From assembly GCF_004359195.1 (NCBI RefSeq), contig NZ_CP037954.1, forward strand, positions 1-64,000: 64,000 nt of DNA, in the 5' to 3' direction. Positions within the stretch are counted from its first letter, which is position 1; the number at the start of each line of letters is the position of its first letter. Below, one piece after another: positions 7,532 through 17,585 of the stretch. Origin of the DNA: Chryseobacterium salivictor (GTDB lineage Bacteria > Bacteroidota > Bacteroidia > Flavobacteriales > Weeksellaceae). The notes below the pieces were generated by a model, which saw only the letters and a list, made by a program, of their open reading frames with translations, was not told where the DNA came from and searched no databases. A program made the position numbers and the translations under genes.

Positions 7532-8299
7532 GTGGATATTAAAACTTACATATCATCAGGCGTTATCGAAGCTTATGCGATGGGAAATCTTTCCAGCGAA
7601 GAATCTTCTATTTTGGAATGTGTGATGAAAAACAACACAGAAGTTCAGGAAGCGGTCTTCGCGGCACAGCAAACTTTTGAGCAACTGGCTACTCAGCAGG
7701 CGATTACTCCACCTGCTCATTTAGAGGAACTTATCCGAAGTAAAATTACATTCGGAAATGAAGAAATAGAAACAATTCCTTTACAACAAAAAGGAACAGT
7801 TAATACCTTAAACAATAATTTCTCTGCCTGGATGAAAGCCGCTTCTGTAGCCGTTTTATTTGGACTGGGTTATTTGGGATATGAAGTGAACTCGAAGAAC
7901 AGTCAACTTCAGGAAATCGCAAAAAACAACCTGGAACTTTCAACTAAAGTTTCCACTTTGGAAGAAATGAATTCGATTGTAATGAATTCCCGAAAAATAG
8001 AACTGAAAGGCGTAGAAAACCATCCGAATATGTTGGCTGATGTTTACTGGCATACTTCGAAAAAAGTGTTTCTTGAAATCAAAAATCTACCGGCCGCACC
8101 TGCGGGGAAACAATACCAACTTTGGGCAATTGTCAATGGCAAACCCGTAGATATGGGAATGTATAATGCCAAAAAAGACTCTGCCGTTCAGGAGATGAAA
8201 TCGGTAAATAATGCTCAGGCATTCGCAATAACTTTAGAAAAAGAAGGCGGAAATCCTACGCCAACGATGGAAGAAATGTATGTGATGGGAACGATTTAA
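7532..8299 (+). CDS. RskA-like transmembrane anti-sigma factor
   Basis: 255 residues from GTG at 7532. The cytoplasmic N-terminal part (about 1-90) starts with YISSGVIEAYAMGNLSSEE, typical of zinc-less anti-sigma domains of the RskA group. One membrane helix follows (about 103-122, KAASVAVLFGLGYLGYEV), then a short coiled segment (QLQEIAKNNLELSTKVSTLEE) and an extracytoplasmic RskA C-terminal domain (PAGKQYQLWAIVNGKPVDMG, AFAITLEKEGG). It is translationally coupled to the ECF sigma gene and presumably sequesters it until a periplasmic signal, plausibly oxidative, triggers release. Confidence 0.88.
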   Translation: MDIKTYISSGVIEAYAMGNLSSEESSILECVMKNNTEVQEAVFAAQQTFEQLATQQAITPPAHLEELIRSKITFGNEEIETIPLQQKGTVNTLNNNFSAWMKAASVAVLFGLGYLGYEVNSKNSQLQEIAKNNLELSTKVSTLEEMNSIVMNSRKIELKGVENHPNMLADVYWHTSKKVFLEIKNLPAAPAGKQYQLWAIVNGKPVDMGMYNAKKDSAVQEMKSVNNAQAFAITLEKEGGNPTPTMEEMYVMGTI

Positions 8300-8321
8300 G
8301 AAACAATCATTTGTAAATAGT

Positions 8322-8354
8322 AAAAAGCGAAGATTATAATCTTCGCTTTTTTTT
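8322..8354. terminator. Bidirectional intrinsic terminator between anti-sigma gene and carB
   Basis: A perfect palindrome, GCGAAGATTATAATCTTCGC (8327-8346), is flanked by A-run and T-run. It can end the anti-sigma transcript on plus and carB on minus. Confidence 0.85.
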
Positions 8355-8383
8355 AATTGCTAAACCTTCAAGATTTTTATAAT

Positions 8384-11300
8384 TTACATCTTCTCCATTT
8401 TAAAACTCATACTCTCAATCACTTTCAAAATCGCTTCCACCGTATCCATCGAAGTTAAACACGGAACGCCATTTTCTACCGAAGTCCGGCGGATCTGGAA
8501 ACCGTCGCGTTCGGATTGTTTTCCTTTGGTCATGGTATTTACGATGTATTGAACCTTTCCTTTTTGGATTAAATCGATGAGATTAATTTCCGGATTTTCT
8601 TCGATTTTGTAACCGATCTTGGTGCGGACTCCATGTTGTTCAAAATAATTGGCGGTTCCTTCGGTTGCCCAAATTCTGAAGCCGATTTCCTGAAATCTCC
8701 GCGCCAGTTCGCATGCTTCTGGTTTATGTTTGTCTGCCACAGTGAAAAGGATCGAACCGTGTAAAGGCATTTTTCGTCCGGCACCAATTAAACCTTTGTA
8801 CAGGGCTTTTTCCAGGGTTACATCTTTCCCCATCACTTCTCCGGTCGATTTCATTTCCGGGCCGAGGGAAATATCAACTCTCGTTAATTTTGAAAAAGAA
8901 AAGACCGGAACTTTTACAAAGACACCTTCTTTGTTTGGTGCCAAACCGTTTTTGTAACCTAAGTCTTTTAATTTTTGTCCGAGAATTGCTTTCGTTGCTA
9001 AGTTGGCCATCGGAATTTCGGTGATTTTCGATAAGAAAGGAACGGTTCTCGACGAACGTGGATTCACCTCGATGACATACACATTTCCTTCTGACAAAAC
9101 ATATTGAATATTCATTAAACCAATGACATTCAACCCTTTCGCCAATCTTTCGGTGTAATCGACCAAAGTTGCGATCTGTTCAGCATTGATATTTTGCGGT
9201 GGATAAACCGCGATGGAATCTCCGGAGTGAACTCCCGCCCTTTCAATATGCTCCATAATCCCTGGAATCACCACGGTTTCACCATCACAAATGGCATCAA
9301 CTTCTATTTCTTTTCCGGTCAGATACCGGTCAATCAGGATCGGATGTTCCGAATTTTCTTTCACCGCATTGGTCATATAATGAGCGAGTTCCGCTTCATC
9401 ATACACGATTTCCATCGCTCTTCCACCCAAAACATAACTCGGACGAACCAACACCGGGAAACCGATGTCATTGGCGATGACCAAAGCTTCTTCTTTCGTA
9501 AAACAGGTTTTTCCCAAAGGTTGCGGAATTCCCATTTCCTGAAGTGCGGCTTCAAATTTATTTCTGTTTTCGGCACGATCCAGATCTTCCAGAGAAGTTC
9601 CTAAAATCTGAACACCATGTGCTGCTAATTTATCGGCCAAATTGATGGCGGTTTGTCCACCAAACTGTACGATTACGCCTTTTGGTTTTTCGAGTTCGAT
9701 GATATTCATCACATCTTCTTCCGTTAAAGGCTCGAAATAAAGTTTATCGGAAATGGAGAAATCGGTGGAAACCGTTTCCGGATTATTATTAATGATAATC
9801 GCTTCGTAACCCATTTCTTTAATCGCCCAAACCGAGTGAACCGTGGCATAATCGAATTCTACTCCCTGCCCAATCCGTATCGGACCAGAACCGAGAACGA
9901 TGATTTTTTCTTTATTGGAAGGAATACTTTCGTTTTCTTCTTCGTAAGTTCCGTAGAAATAAGGAGTTTCGCTTTCGAATTCTGCGGCACAGGTATCGAC
10001 CATTTTGTAAACCGGCATCACTCCATTATTTTTTCTGAATTCAAAAATTTCTTTTTGCGTGGAATCCCATAATGTTGCGATGCTTAAATCTGAAAACCCT
10101 AATTTCTTGGCTTCGAGTAAAGTTTCTTTATCCAATTTATTTTCTGAAATTAATTTCTCAAAATCGATGAGTTTTTTAATTTTCCAGATGAAAAATTTGT
10201 CGATTTTACTCCACTCCACGATTTTCTCCCAATCGTAACCTCGCCGCAAAGCATCGCCAATAATGAATAAACGCTCATCATCACAAACCCTGATTCTTCT
10301 TTCGATTTCTTCGTCGGTTAATGCTTCTGCCTGTTTGGATTTCAGTCCGATATGTCTTAAACCCGTTTCCAAAGAACGGATGGCTTTCTGCAATGATTCC
10401 TCAAAATTCCTTCCGATCGCCATCACTTCGCCGGTTGCTTTCATCTGCGTAGAAAGTCTGCGGTCAGCGGTTTCAAATTTATCAAAAGGGAAACGCGGGA
10501 ATTTCGTTACGACATAATCCAAAGCGGGTTCAAAACAAGCGTAGGTCTTTCCTGTAACCGGATTCATGATTTCATCTAAAGTCAAACCGACTGCAATCTT
10601 TGCCGCGATTTTTGCAATCGGATAACCTGTTGCTTTACTCGCCAAAGCGGATGAACGGGAAACTCTTGGATTCACCTCGATGATATAATAATCGTAAGAA
10701 TTCGGATCTAAAGCCAACTGAACATTACAGCCACCTTCAATTCCTAAGGCGCGAATAATCTTTAATGAAGAGTTTCGCAACATTTGATATTCCCGGTCAG
10801 AAAGCGTTTGCGAAGGCGCGACTACAATGGAATCCCCGGTATGAATCCCTACGGGATCGACGTTTTCCATATTGCAAACCACAATCGCGTTGTCGTTTTT
10901 GTCGCGCATCACTTCATATTCGATTTCTTTGAAACCAGCGATGGATTTTTCAATCAAACATTGATCAACAGGACTGTATTTCAAACCAAACTCGGTAATT
11001 TCTTTCAGTTCTTCTTTGGTATTGGCAATTCCGCCGCCGGTTCCGCCCATTGTAAAAGCTGGACGCACAATCACCGGATAACCGATTTTTTCGGCAAAGC
11101 GCAAAGCACTTTCAACATCATTTACAATATCAGAATCTGGAACAGGTTCGCCCAATTCATTCATTAAATTTCGGAACAAATCCCGGTCTTCAGCTTGATT
11201 GATGGCTGATAATTTGGTTCCCAAAACCTCCACTTTGCATTCCTCCAAAATCCCGGAATTTTGTAATTCTACCGCCATATTCAAGCCGGTTTGTCCGCCC

Positions 11301-11569
11301 AAAGTCGGCAAAAGCGCATCGGGTCTTTCTTTGCGGATAATATGACTTACGAATTCCAGAGAAATTGGTTCAATATATACTTTATCGGCAATTTCTACAT
11401 CTGTCATAATCGTTGCGGGATTAGAATTGATCAAAATCACTTTGTAGCCTTCTTCTCTCAAAGAAAGGCAAGCCTGTGTTCCTGCGTAATCGAATTCGGC
11501 AGCTTGTCCGATGATGATGGGACCGGAGCCGATTACTAAAATTGTTTTTATATCTGTACGTTTTGCCAT
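8384..11569 (-). CDS. carB: Carbamoyl-phosphate synthase large subunit
   Basis: 1061 residues, the usual length. Two homologous ATP-grasp halves are visible. The N-terminal half makes carboxyphosphate ([22 protein letters not shown] near residue 12, [34 protein letters not shown]). The second half phosphorylates carbamate ([18 protein letters not shown] near 560, [36 protein letters not shown]). A C-terminal MGS-like allosteric domain (from about 940, [23 protein letters not shown]) ends the protein. It is the last gene of pyrB-carA-carB, starting two bases after carA, and supplies carbamoyl phosphate for both pyrimidine and arginine synthesis; the arginine operon is nearby. Confidence 0.97.
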   Translation of the reverse strand: MAKRTDIKTILVIGSGPIIIGQAAEFDYAGTQACLSLREEGYKVILINSNPATIMTDVEIADKVYIEPISLEFVSHIIRKERPDALLPTLGGQTGLNMAVELQNSGILEECKVEVLGTKLSAINQAEDRDLFRNLMNELGEPVPDSDIVNDVESALRFAEKIGYPVIVRPAFTMGGTGGGIANTKEELKEITEFGLKYSPVDQCLIEKSIAGFKEIEYEVMRDKNDNAIVVCNMENVDPVGIHTGDSIVVAPSQTLSDREYQMLRNSSLKIIRALGIEGGCNVQLALDPNSYDYYIIEVNPRVSRSSALASKATGYPIAKIAAKIAVGLTLDEIMNPVTGKTYACFEPALDYVVTKFPRFPFDKFETADRRLSTQMKATGEVMAIGRNFEESLQKAIRSLETGLRHIGLKSKQAEALTDEEIERRIRVCDDERLFIIGDALRRGYDWEKIVEWSKIDKFFIWKIKKLIDFEKLISENKLDKETLLEAKKLGFSDLSIATLWDSTQKEIFEFRKNNGVMPVYKMVDTCAAEFESETPYFYGTYEEENESIPSNKEKIIVLGSGPIRIGQGVEFDYATVHSVWAIKEMGYEAIIINNNPETVSTDFSISDKLYFEPLTEEDVMNIIELEKPKGVIVQFGGQTAINLADKLAAHGVQILGTSLEDLDRAENRNKFEAALQEMGIPQPLGKTCFTKEEALVIANDIGFPVLVRPSYVLGGRAMEIVYDEAELAHYMTNAVKENSEHPILIDRYLTGKEIEVDAICDGETVVIPGIMEHIERAGVHSGDSIAVYPPQNINAEQIATLVDYTERLAKGLNVIGLMNIQYVLSEGNVYVIEVNPRSSRTVPFLSKITEIPMANLATKAILGQKLKDLGYKNGLAPNKEGVFVKVPVFSFSKLTRVDISLGPEMKSTGEVMGKDVTLEKALYKGLIGAGRKMPLHGSILFTVADKHKPEACELARRFQEIGFRIWATEGTANYFEQHGVRTKIGYKIEENPEINLIDLIQKGKVQYIVNTMTKGKQSERDGFQIRRTSVENGVPCLTSMDTVEAILKVIESMSFKMEKM

Positions 11570-11571
11570 CT

Positions 11572-12660
11572 TTACTTAGATAATTTTTTAGATTTAAATT
11601 CTTCCATCATTTCAATAAATTCATCAAACAAGTAATTTGCATCTTCCGGTCCTGGACTTGCTTCCGGGTGATATTGCACAGAAAAACAGGGGTGAATTTT
11701 ATGTTTTAGACCTTCATTCGTTCTGTCGTTTAATGCGATATGCGTTTCTTCTAAATCGGTCTTTTTTAAAGATTCCTGATCGACGGCATAACCGTGATTT
11801 TGGGACGTGATGGCGACTTTGTTTTTCTTCAAATCCAAGACCGGATGATTCCCGCCACGGTGTCCGAATTTAAGTTTAAAAGTTTTTGCGCCACAAGCCA
11901 AACCAATCAATTGGTGTCCCAAACAGATTCCAAAAATGGGAACTTTTCCTAAAAGTTTCTGAATCATTTCGGTCGCTCCTTTTACATCCACCGGATCTCC
12001 AGGACCGTTGGAAAGCATGACTCCATCAGGATTGATCAACAGAATTTCTTCTGCGGTTGTATCCTGGGAAACTACGGTCACGTCGCAATCCCGCTGAGCA
12101 AGTTCCCGTAAAATCCCGAGTTTGGAACCGTAATCGACTAAAACAACTTTCAAACCTCTTCCCGGATTTGCGTACGAAGTTTTTGTAGAAACCTGAGCAA
12201 CCTGATCGGTGGCTAAAATACTGGCTTTTAAATCTTCAATGACTGTATTTTCATCAGCATCTTCACTCACAATTTTTCCTTTTACAACTCCTGCATTCCT
12301 CAGAATTCTTGTCAATCTCCGCGTATCAATTCCAGAAATTCCGGAGAGATTCCGCTTTTTAAAAAATTCATCAAGATCCATTTGTGCCCTGAAATTGGAG
12401 GGAAAATCACAAACCTCTTTTACAATTAAACCTTTAATCGCAGGTTCGATACTTTCGTAATCATCACGGTTAATTCCGTAATTTCCGATGAGCGGATAGG
12501 TCATGCAAACAATCTGTCCGCAATAAGAAGGATCGGAGATCAATTCCTGATAGCCGGTCATTCCCGTATTGAAAACGACTTCGCCTTCAATGTCCTGGTC
12601 GGCTCCGAAACCTTTTCCGCGGAATACTTCGCCGGATTCTAATATTAATTTCTTTTTCAT
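11572..12660 (-). CDS. carA: Carbamoyl-phosphate synthase small (glutaminase) subunit
   Basis: 362 residues. The N-terminal half has the CarA fold ([33 protein letters not shown]). The class I glutamine amidotransferase half carries the nucleophile in [10 protein letters not shown] and the His-Glu pair in QYHPEASPG. It releases ammonia from glutamine and channels it to CarB, encoded immediately downstream. A 122-base gap separates it from pyrB upstream. That gap holds TTTGCGTCTTTGCA (minus strand) but no clear promoter box, so co-transcription with pyrB is likely. Confidence 0.97.
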   Translation of the reverse strand: MKKKLILESGEVFRGKGFGADQDIEGEVVFNTGMTGYQELISDPSYCGQIVCMTYPLIGNYGINRDDYESIEPAIKGLIVKEVCDFPSNFRAQMDLDEFFKKRNLSGISGIDTRRLTRILRNAGVVKGKIVSEDADENTVIEDLKASILATDQVAQVSTKTSYANPGRGLKVVLVDYGSKLGILRELAQRDCDVTVVSQDTTAEEILLINPDGVMLSNGPGDPVDVKGATEMIQKLLGKVPIFGICLGHQLIGLACGAKTFKLKFGHRGGNHPVLDLKKNKVAITSQNHGYAVDQESLKKTDLEETHIALNDRTNEGLKHKIHPCFSVQYHPEASPGPEDANYLFDEFIEMMEEFKSKKLSK

Positions 12661-12782
12661 TTTTACTTTTTACTAAATCGTCACTTTTTATTTTTATTGC
12701 AAAGACGCAAAATTTCTTTCATAATCCTGCGCCAATCCAGGTTGTAAAATCATTTGACTTGGCTTTTAGAAAGGGCTACTTA

Positions 12783-13688
12783 TCACTGCACTTCTTCGAA
12801 CTCAAATCCTTTTGCTTCAAGAGCGGTTTTCAAAATAGCCATTCTGGCGAAAACACCGTTTTCCATTTGTTTGAAAATTCGGGAACGGCTGCATTCTACC
12901 AATTCCCCGTCGATTTCAACTCCTCTGTTAATCGGTGCCGGATGCATGATGATCGCATTTTTCTTCATTGCTGTTTCGCGTTCTTTGGTTAATCCAAATT
13001 TCCGGTGGTATTTTTCGGGAGAGAGATTTAACTTTTCATCGCTTTCATGTCTTTCATGCTGGATTCTCAATAACATTAAAACATCCACTTCTTTCACCAA
13101 ATCATCAATGGATAAATAAGTTCCGTTGATAATCGTACCTTCATCAAACCACTGTTCCGGACCGGAGAAATATACTTTTGCTCCCATTTTTCTTAAAACT
13201 TCGGCGTTCGAATTCGCAACGCGGCTGTGTTTCACATCGCCTACGATCCCGACTTTCAACCCTTTGAATTTTCCGAATTCCTGCTGAATCGTCATTAAAT
13301 CTAGAATATTTTGAGAAGGATGATTTCCGGTTCCATCGCCACCATTAATAATAGCAATATCAATTCCTTTGAACTCATCGTAAAATTTTTCTTTTTTATG
13401 ACGGATGACACAAAGATCGATTCCCAAACTTTTCATGGTTTTTACCGTGTCGTAAAGTGATTCTCCTTTATTAACGGAACTTGCAGAGATATCAAAAGGA
13501 ACTACATTTAGTCCCAACTTTCGTTCGGCAACATCGAAACTGGTTTTTGTACGCGTACTGTCTTCAAAAAAAAGATTGGACACATAAATTTCCTGTTTCG
13601 CTTTCAATACTTTCCCCTTTGAAAACTCTTCTGCTTCCTGGAGTAATTTGTTGATTTTTTCTACGGATAAATCGGCTGTTCTGAGCAT
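12783..13688 (-). CDS. pyrB: Aspartate carbamoyltransferase catalytic subunit
   Basis: 301 residues from ATG at 13688 (MLRTADLSVEKINKLLQ). Carbamoyl phosphate binding motifs are FFEDSTRTKTSF and, in the middle, NHPSQNILDL; RHERHESDEKLNLSPEKYHR falls in the aspartate-binding part. The same frame stays open upstream to an ATG at 13763, with an AAAGG sequence seven bases before it, which would add 25 residues (MPIITIFIYNEVILASFFFE...). I prefer 13688 because family members begin there and the extension runs through a terminator hairpin in the leader. It commits carbamoyl phosphate to pyrimidines. No pyrI regulatory chain gene is adjacent. Confidence 0.94.
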   Translation of the reverse strand: MLRTADLSVEKINKLLQEAEEFSKGKVLKAKQEIYVSNLFFEDSTRTKTSFDVAERKLGLNVVPFDISASSVNKGESLYDTVKTMKSLGIDLCVIRHKKEKFYDEFKGIDIAIINGGDGTGNHPSQNILDLMTIQQEFGKFKGLKVGIVGDVKHSRVANSNAEVLRKMGAKVYFSGPEQWFDEGTIINGTYLSIDDLVKEVDVLMLLRIQHERHESDEKLNLSPEKYHRKFGLTKERETAMKKNAIIMHPAPINRGVEIDGELVECSRSRIFKQMENGVFARMAILKTALEAKGFEFEEVQ

Positions 13689-13820
13689 AATTTTAGTTTT
13701 TAATTCAAAAAAAAACGAAGCCAAAATGACTTCGTTGTAAATAAATATCGTAATTATCGGCATTGCTGCCTTTATGTAAATCGTCTAATGGAAATATTCT
13801 TTTCATTAGATGCAAAGATA
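13689..13820 (-). promoter_or_regulatory. pyrB promoter and long structured leader
   Basis: The -7 box TATCTTTG (minus, 13813-13820) is a full TAnnTTTG match, giving a leader of roughly 115 bases. The leader contains a seven-pair hairpin near its 5' end (TCTAATG/CATTAGA, 13784-13790 and 13804-13810), an ATG at 13763 preceded by AAAGG that reads in frame into pyrB, a U-rich stretch, and an intrinsic terminator just before the pyrB start. This suggests control by transcription attenuation. Confidence 0.6.
13707..13736 (-). terminator. Intrinsic terminator inside the pyrB leader (putative attenuator)
   Basis: Minus strand AACGAAG-TC-ATTTT-GG-CTTCGTT forms a nine-pair stem (one G-T pair) with a five-base loop and runs into uninterrupted T. 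It lies 18 bases upstream of the pyrB ATG. The only gene upstream is divergent, so it cannot be an ordinary end-of-gene terminator. Confidence 0.65.
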
Positions 13821-13905
13821 TCATTTTTTTTGAAATCTGAAAAAAGTTTTTTTCAACAAATCAAACTATTCCCGATGAACACCCACTTTTTTGTTTAATT
13901 TTTAA

Positions 13906-13913
13906 TATTTTTG
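13906..13913 (+). promoter_or_regulatory. -7 element of the Lrp-type regulator gene
   Basis: TATTTTTG matches TAnnTTTG and ends 15 bases before the ATG at 13929. No good -33 box is seen. Confidence 0.45.
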
Positions 13914-13928
13914 TTCAAAATCAAATTT

Positions 13929-14384
13929 ATGGATGCCAAGGACAGAATGATTCTCAGTTTACTTCAGGAAGACTCTACAATATCGGTGAAAGAAGTTTCG
14001 GAGAAGATTGGTCTGACTTTTACGCCCACTTATGAACGGATCAAGCAACTTGAGAAACAAAATGTCATCGAGAAATATGTCGCCATCCTTAATCGGGAGA
14101 AACTCGGTCTGAATATTATCGTTTACTGTAATATCCGCTTAAAAGAGCAATCTCAAAAAACTTTGGAAGACTTTGAAAAACATATCGAAAGTTTCGAGGA
14201 AGTACAGGAAATCATCAGCCTTTCCGGGGAATATGATTATATGTTGAAAATTATCGCAAAGGACATTAACTCTTACAACGACTTCGCTGTTAATGTCATC
14301 TCTAACTCGCCAAATATCTGGCAATATCACAGTTCGATTGCTTTACATGAAGTAAAAAAATCGACCAAGTTTAAATTGGATTAA
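13929..14384 (+). CDS. Lrp/AsnC family transcriptional regulator
   Basis: 151 residues from ATG at 13929 (MDAKDRMILSLLQEDS). An N-terminal winged helix (STISVKEVSEKIGLTFTPTYERIKQLEKQNVI, residues 16-47) precedes the RAM ligand-binding domain (IVYCNIRLKEQ, VQEIISLSGEYDYMLKIIAKDI). A TTG at 13911 would add six residues but is less likely. The GEYDYMLKI motif is where these proteins bind amino acids. It is convergent with argH, overlapping it by four bases, and divergent from pyrB, so it may sense an amino acid relevant to the arginine or pyrimidine genes; that is inference from position only. Confidence 0.9.
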   Translation: MDAKDRMILSLLQEDSTISVKEVSEKIGLTFTPTYERIKQLEKQNVIEKYVAILNREKLGLNIIVYCNIRLKEQSQKTLEDFEKHIESFEEVQEIISLSGEYDYMLKIIAKDINSYNDFAVNVISNSPNIWQYHSSIALHEVKKSTKFKLD

Positions 14385-15685
14385 GCCAATAATTTAGAAG
14401 AGATTTTATGAAACTGATGGGCAATTTCATCTAAACACAAATTACCAATACTGCCTTGATGGCTGTGATTCAAATCTTTTGTATCATACTGAAAATCATC
14501 ATTTTCAATATCATTTCCTACTTTTACATAAGCATCCCGAAATGAATTTCCGTTTTTGACTTCTTCATTAATTTTTTCTACGCTGAACAAATATTTGTAT
14601 TTTTCGTCTTCTAAAATTCCTTCTTTCACTTCAATATTTGGCAAAGTATAAATCAGAATTTCCAGACATTCTTTTAAAGAATCAATCGCCGGAAAAAGGA
14701 TTTCTTTGGTCAGCTGCATATCGCGGTGATAGCCGGAAGGCAAGTTGTTGGTCAACAAAATCAGTTCATTGGGCAAAGACTGGATTCGGTTGCAACGCGC
14801 TCTTACCAACTCAAAAATGTCCGGATTTTTCTTGTGCGGCATAATGCTGCTTCCGGTAGTAAATTCTTTCGGAAAACTAATGAAATCAAAATTCTGACTT
14901 AAATACAGACAAATATCATAAGAAAACTTACCTAAAGTTCCTGCCAAAACTGCCATCGAAGATGCGAGTAATTTCTCGGATTTTCCACGCGTCATCTGTG
15001 CGTAAACAGAATTGTAATTTAATGTTTTAAAACCCAGATGATAAGTCGTACTTTCCCGATCAATTGGGAAGGAAGAACCATAACCAGCGGCTGAACCCAA
15101 AGGATTTTTATTGATGATATTTTTAACCGACAAAAGCAGTTCCAAATCATCGACCAAGGCTTCTACATAAGCGCCAAACCACAATCCGAAAGACGACGGC
15201 ATCGCAATCTGAAAATGCGTATAACCTGGCAACAGGACCTTTTTGTGCTGATCTGCCAAACGAATCAGCAGTTGGAATAGAGAATCCGTCAGTTCACCAA
15301 TTGCTCTGATTTCATCTAACAGATACAATTTAATATCCAACAAAACCTGATCGTTTCTGGAACGTGCAGTGTGAATTTTCTTTCCGGTATCGCCTAATTT
15401 TCTTATTAAAACAGATTCAATTTGAGAATGAATATCTTCTGCTTCGCTATCGATTTCGAAAGTATTATTTTCGATGCTTTCTAAAATTTCATTTAAAACT
15501 GCAAGCAATTCAAGTGATTCCTCATTTGAAATCAGTCCTACTTCTGCTAACATTTTGCAATGCGCAATCGAACCCAAAACATCGTATTTTGCCAACCGAT
15601 CATCGAAATCTAAATCTTTTCCAACGGTGAAATTATTCACCAATTGATCGGTTAATGACTTATCTTTTTGCCAAATTTTTTTCAT
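14381..15685 (-). CDS. argH: Argininosuccinate lyase
   Basis: 434 residues, last gene of the arginine operon. It splits argininosuccinate into arginine and fumarate. Superfamily signatures are present: AEDIHSQIES, HTARSRNDQVLLDIKLYL, GYTHFQIAMPSSFG with the conserved histidine, and the GSSIMPHKKNPD catalytic loop in the second half. Slightly shorter than the roughly 460 residues of enteric ArgH, mainly at the C terminus. Its stop overlaps the convergent Lrp gene by four bases. Confidence 0.96.
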   Translation of the reverse strand: MKKIWQKDKSLTDQLVNNFTVGKDLDFDDRLAKYDVLGSIAHCKMLAEVGLISNEESLELLAVLNEILESIENNTFEIDSEAEDIHSQIESVLIRKLGDTGKKIHTARSRNDQVLLDIKLYLLDEIRAIGELTDSLFQLLIRLADQHKKVLLPGYTHFQIAMPSSFGLWFGAYVEALVDDLELLLSVKNIINKNPLGSAAGYGSSFPIDRESTTYHLGFKTLNYNSVYAQMTRGKSEKLLASSMAVLAGTLGKFSYDICLYLSQNFDFISFPKEFTTGSSIMPHKKNPDIFELVRARCNRIQSLPNELILLTNNLPSGYHRDMQLTKEILFPAIDSLKECLEILIYTLPNIEVKEGILEDEKYKYLFSVEKINEEVKNGNSFRDAYVKVGNDIENDDFQYDTKDLNHSHQGSIGNLCLDEIAHQFHKISSKLLA

Positions 15686-15718
15686 TATTTCTTTTATTTA
15701 AAAACCTTTAAAACAGGT

Positions 15719-16801
15719 TTATAATATTTTTTCTAAAATTTTAATATAGATTTCAATGCCTTCATTTATTTCATTAATGTAAATAAATTCGTCGGCGGTA
15801 TGAGATCTTGTGCTGTCTCCGGGACCAATTTTCACCGATGTACAAGGAATAATCGCCTGATCCGAAGAGGTTGGTGAGCCGTACGTTGTTCGACCGATTT
15901 CTAAACCTGCTTTTACGATCGGATGATCTTCATTAATTCTCGAAGAATTTAACCTGAACGATCGCGCAGTTAATTTGGATTTCATTTCGGACTGAATGAT
16001 TTCAAAAACTTCTTTATTGCTGTATTCATCAGTCACACGAACATCTAAAGTAAAATTACATTTTTCGGGAACCACGTTGTGTTGCGTTCCGGCATTGATG
16101 ACCGAAAGCGTGACTTTTACTTCACCCAAATAGGGCGAAACTTTCGGAAATTTGAAGTTCAAAATATGATCTAAATCTGCCATGCATTTCACAATCGCAT
16201 TATCCTGATTTGGATGCGCCGCATGAGAAGCCGTTCCCAACATTTCGCCATCGATAACCAATAATCCTTTTTCTGCGATGGCTAAATTCATTTTTGTAGG
16301 TTCGCCAACAATTGCTAATTCTACGTTTGGAAGTTGGGGAAAAAGCAATTCGATTCCTTCTTTTCCTGAAATTTCTTCTTCGGCTGTTAACGCAATAATT
16401 AAATTATGGGAAAGATTTTCGTTCTCATAAAAATGCAGAAAAACCTGAACCATCGAAACCAAAGAAGCACCGGCATCATTGCTTCCTAAACCAAATATTT
16501 TTCCGTCTTTTTCAATGGGAATAAACGGATCAATTGTAAATGCTTTATTTGGTTTCACCGTATCGTGATGCGTATTCAAAACAATCGACGGTTTGGTTTC
16601 ATCAAAATATTGATTGACCGCCCAAATATTATTTTTCAGCCTTTTTGTAGGAATATTTCTTTGATGAAAAAAACCTTCAATAACTAAAGAAACATCGTAT
16701 TCATCTTTACTTAAAGATGGTGTTGCAATGATTTTTTTTAATAATTCCGTTGCGTTTAATACTAATTCTTCCTGACTATAATATGATTTCTGTTCCTTCA
16801 T
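15719..16801 (-). CDS. argE: M20 family N-acyl-ornithine (or citrulline) deacylase, ArgE type
   Basis: 360 residues from ATG at 16801 (MKEQKSYYSQEEL); an in-frame ATG at 16837 would add 12 residues and deepen the overlap with argB from 26 to 62 bases. M20 metallopeptidase ligands are visible: His in LNTHHDTVKP, Asp in GLGSNDAGASL, the Glu pair in ALTAEEEISGKEG, and a late His in GPGDSTRSHTADEF. In the ArgF' pathway this enzyme removes the acyl group after carbamoylation, so the true substrate may be N-acyl-citrulline rather than N-acetylornithine. Whether the acyl is acetyl or succinyl cannot be read here. Confidence 0.88.
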   Translation of the reverse strand: MKEQKSYYSQEELVLNATELLKKIIATPSLSKDEYDVSLVIEGFFHQRNIPTKRLKNNIWAVNQYFDETKPSIVLNTHHDTVKPNKAFTIDPFIPIEKDGKIFGLGSNDAGASLVSMVQVFLHFYENENLSHNLIIALTAEEEISGKEGIELLFPQLPNVELAIVGEPTKMNLAIAEKGLLVIDGEMLGTASHAAHPNQDNAIVKCMADLDHILNFKFPKVSPYLGEVKVTLSVINAGTQHNVVPEKCNFTLDVRVTDEYSNKEVFEIIQSEMKSKLTARSFRLNSSRINEDHPIVKAGLEIGRTTYGSPTSSDQAIIPCTSVKIGPGDSTRSHTADEFIYINEINEGIEIYIKILEKIL

Positions 16802-17573
16802 TTTGATGATTAATTTGGTTTTGTAATTTGGTTTCATTGTGTAAAACCACCTTATTTACATTGTTTTCTTTCGCCTGAAAAGCATTGGTAAGTTTGGGTA
16901 AAATTCCTTGATGCAATTTATTTTCAGACCTTAACTGCTCGTATTTTGCAAAGTTTAACATCTTTACAGCAGAATCCGGATTTACCACATCTTCTAAAAC
17001 GCCGTCTTTATCAAAGCAATACAAAAGTTCGACATCATAGTTTTGAGATAAAGCCTGTGCTAAAACTGAAGCCACAGAATCCGCATTCGTATTGAGCAAA
17101 TCACCTTTCTGGTCGTGCGTAATTGCCGAAAAAACTGGAGATAACTGTAATTCTAAAAATTTTTGAAGTAAATCAACATTGACACTTTTCGAATCGACAT
17201 CTCCAACAAATCCATAATCAACATTTGAAACCGACCGTTTTTCACTTTTAATTAAATTCCCATCTGCACCTGAAAATCCAATCGCATTACAGTTAAAATT
17301 CTGAAGTTTTGCAACGATTTTTTTATTGATCTTACCGGCATAGACCATGGTAACAATATCCAGAGTTTCCTCATTGGTGATTCTTCTACCGTCAGTCATT
17401 TGTTGAGGAACATTTAGTTCTACCGCTAAATCTGAAGCCAGCTTTCCGCCACCGTGAACCAATATTTTCAATGCATTTATAGAAGCAAATTGCTCTAAAA
17501 AATTCATTAGAGTTTCCTGATTATCGATTAACGAACCACCGATTTTAATGACATATAATTTCTGTTTATCCAT
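16776..17573 (-). CDS. argB: N-acylglutamate kinase (acetyl/succinylglutamate kinase)
   Basis: 265 residues with the amino-acid-kinase fold: YVIKIGGSLIDN at the N terminus, LVHGGGKLASDLAVEL (phosphate loop), MTDGRRITNEETLDIVTMVYAGKINKKIV (acylglutamate-binding region), GADGNLIKSEK, and LLYCFDKDGVLED with LHQGILPKL near the C terminus. It phosphorylates the gamma-carboxyl of N-acylglutamate. The N terminus lacks the long helix of arginine-inhibited hexameric kinases, so feedback by arginine is not indicated. It overlaps argE by 26 bases and follows argF' with a 12-base gap. Confidence 0.94.
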   Translation of the reverse strand: MDKQKLYVIKIGGSLIDNQETLMNFLEQFASINALKILVHGGGKLASDLAVELNVPQQMTDGRRITNEETLDIVTMVYAGKINKKIVAKLQNFNCNAIGFSGADGNLIKSEKRSVSNVDYGFVGDVDSKSVNVDLLQKFLELQLSPVFSAITHDQKGDLLNTNADSVASVLAQALSQNYDVELLYCFDKDGVLEDVVNPDSAVKMLNFAKYEQLRSENKLHQGILPKLTNAFQAKENNVNKVVLHNETKLQNQINHQNEGTEIIL

Positions 17574-17585
17574 GATGATTTACTT

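Noticed and set aside
13689..13763. PyrB starting at 13763 with 25 extra residues
   Set aside because: The extension crosses a terminator hairpin and does not resemble the PyrB N terminus; kept only as a possible leader frame.
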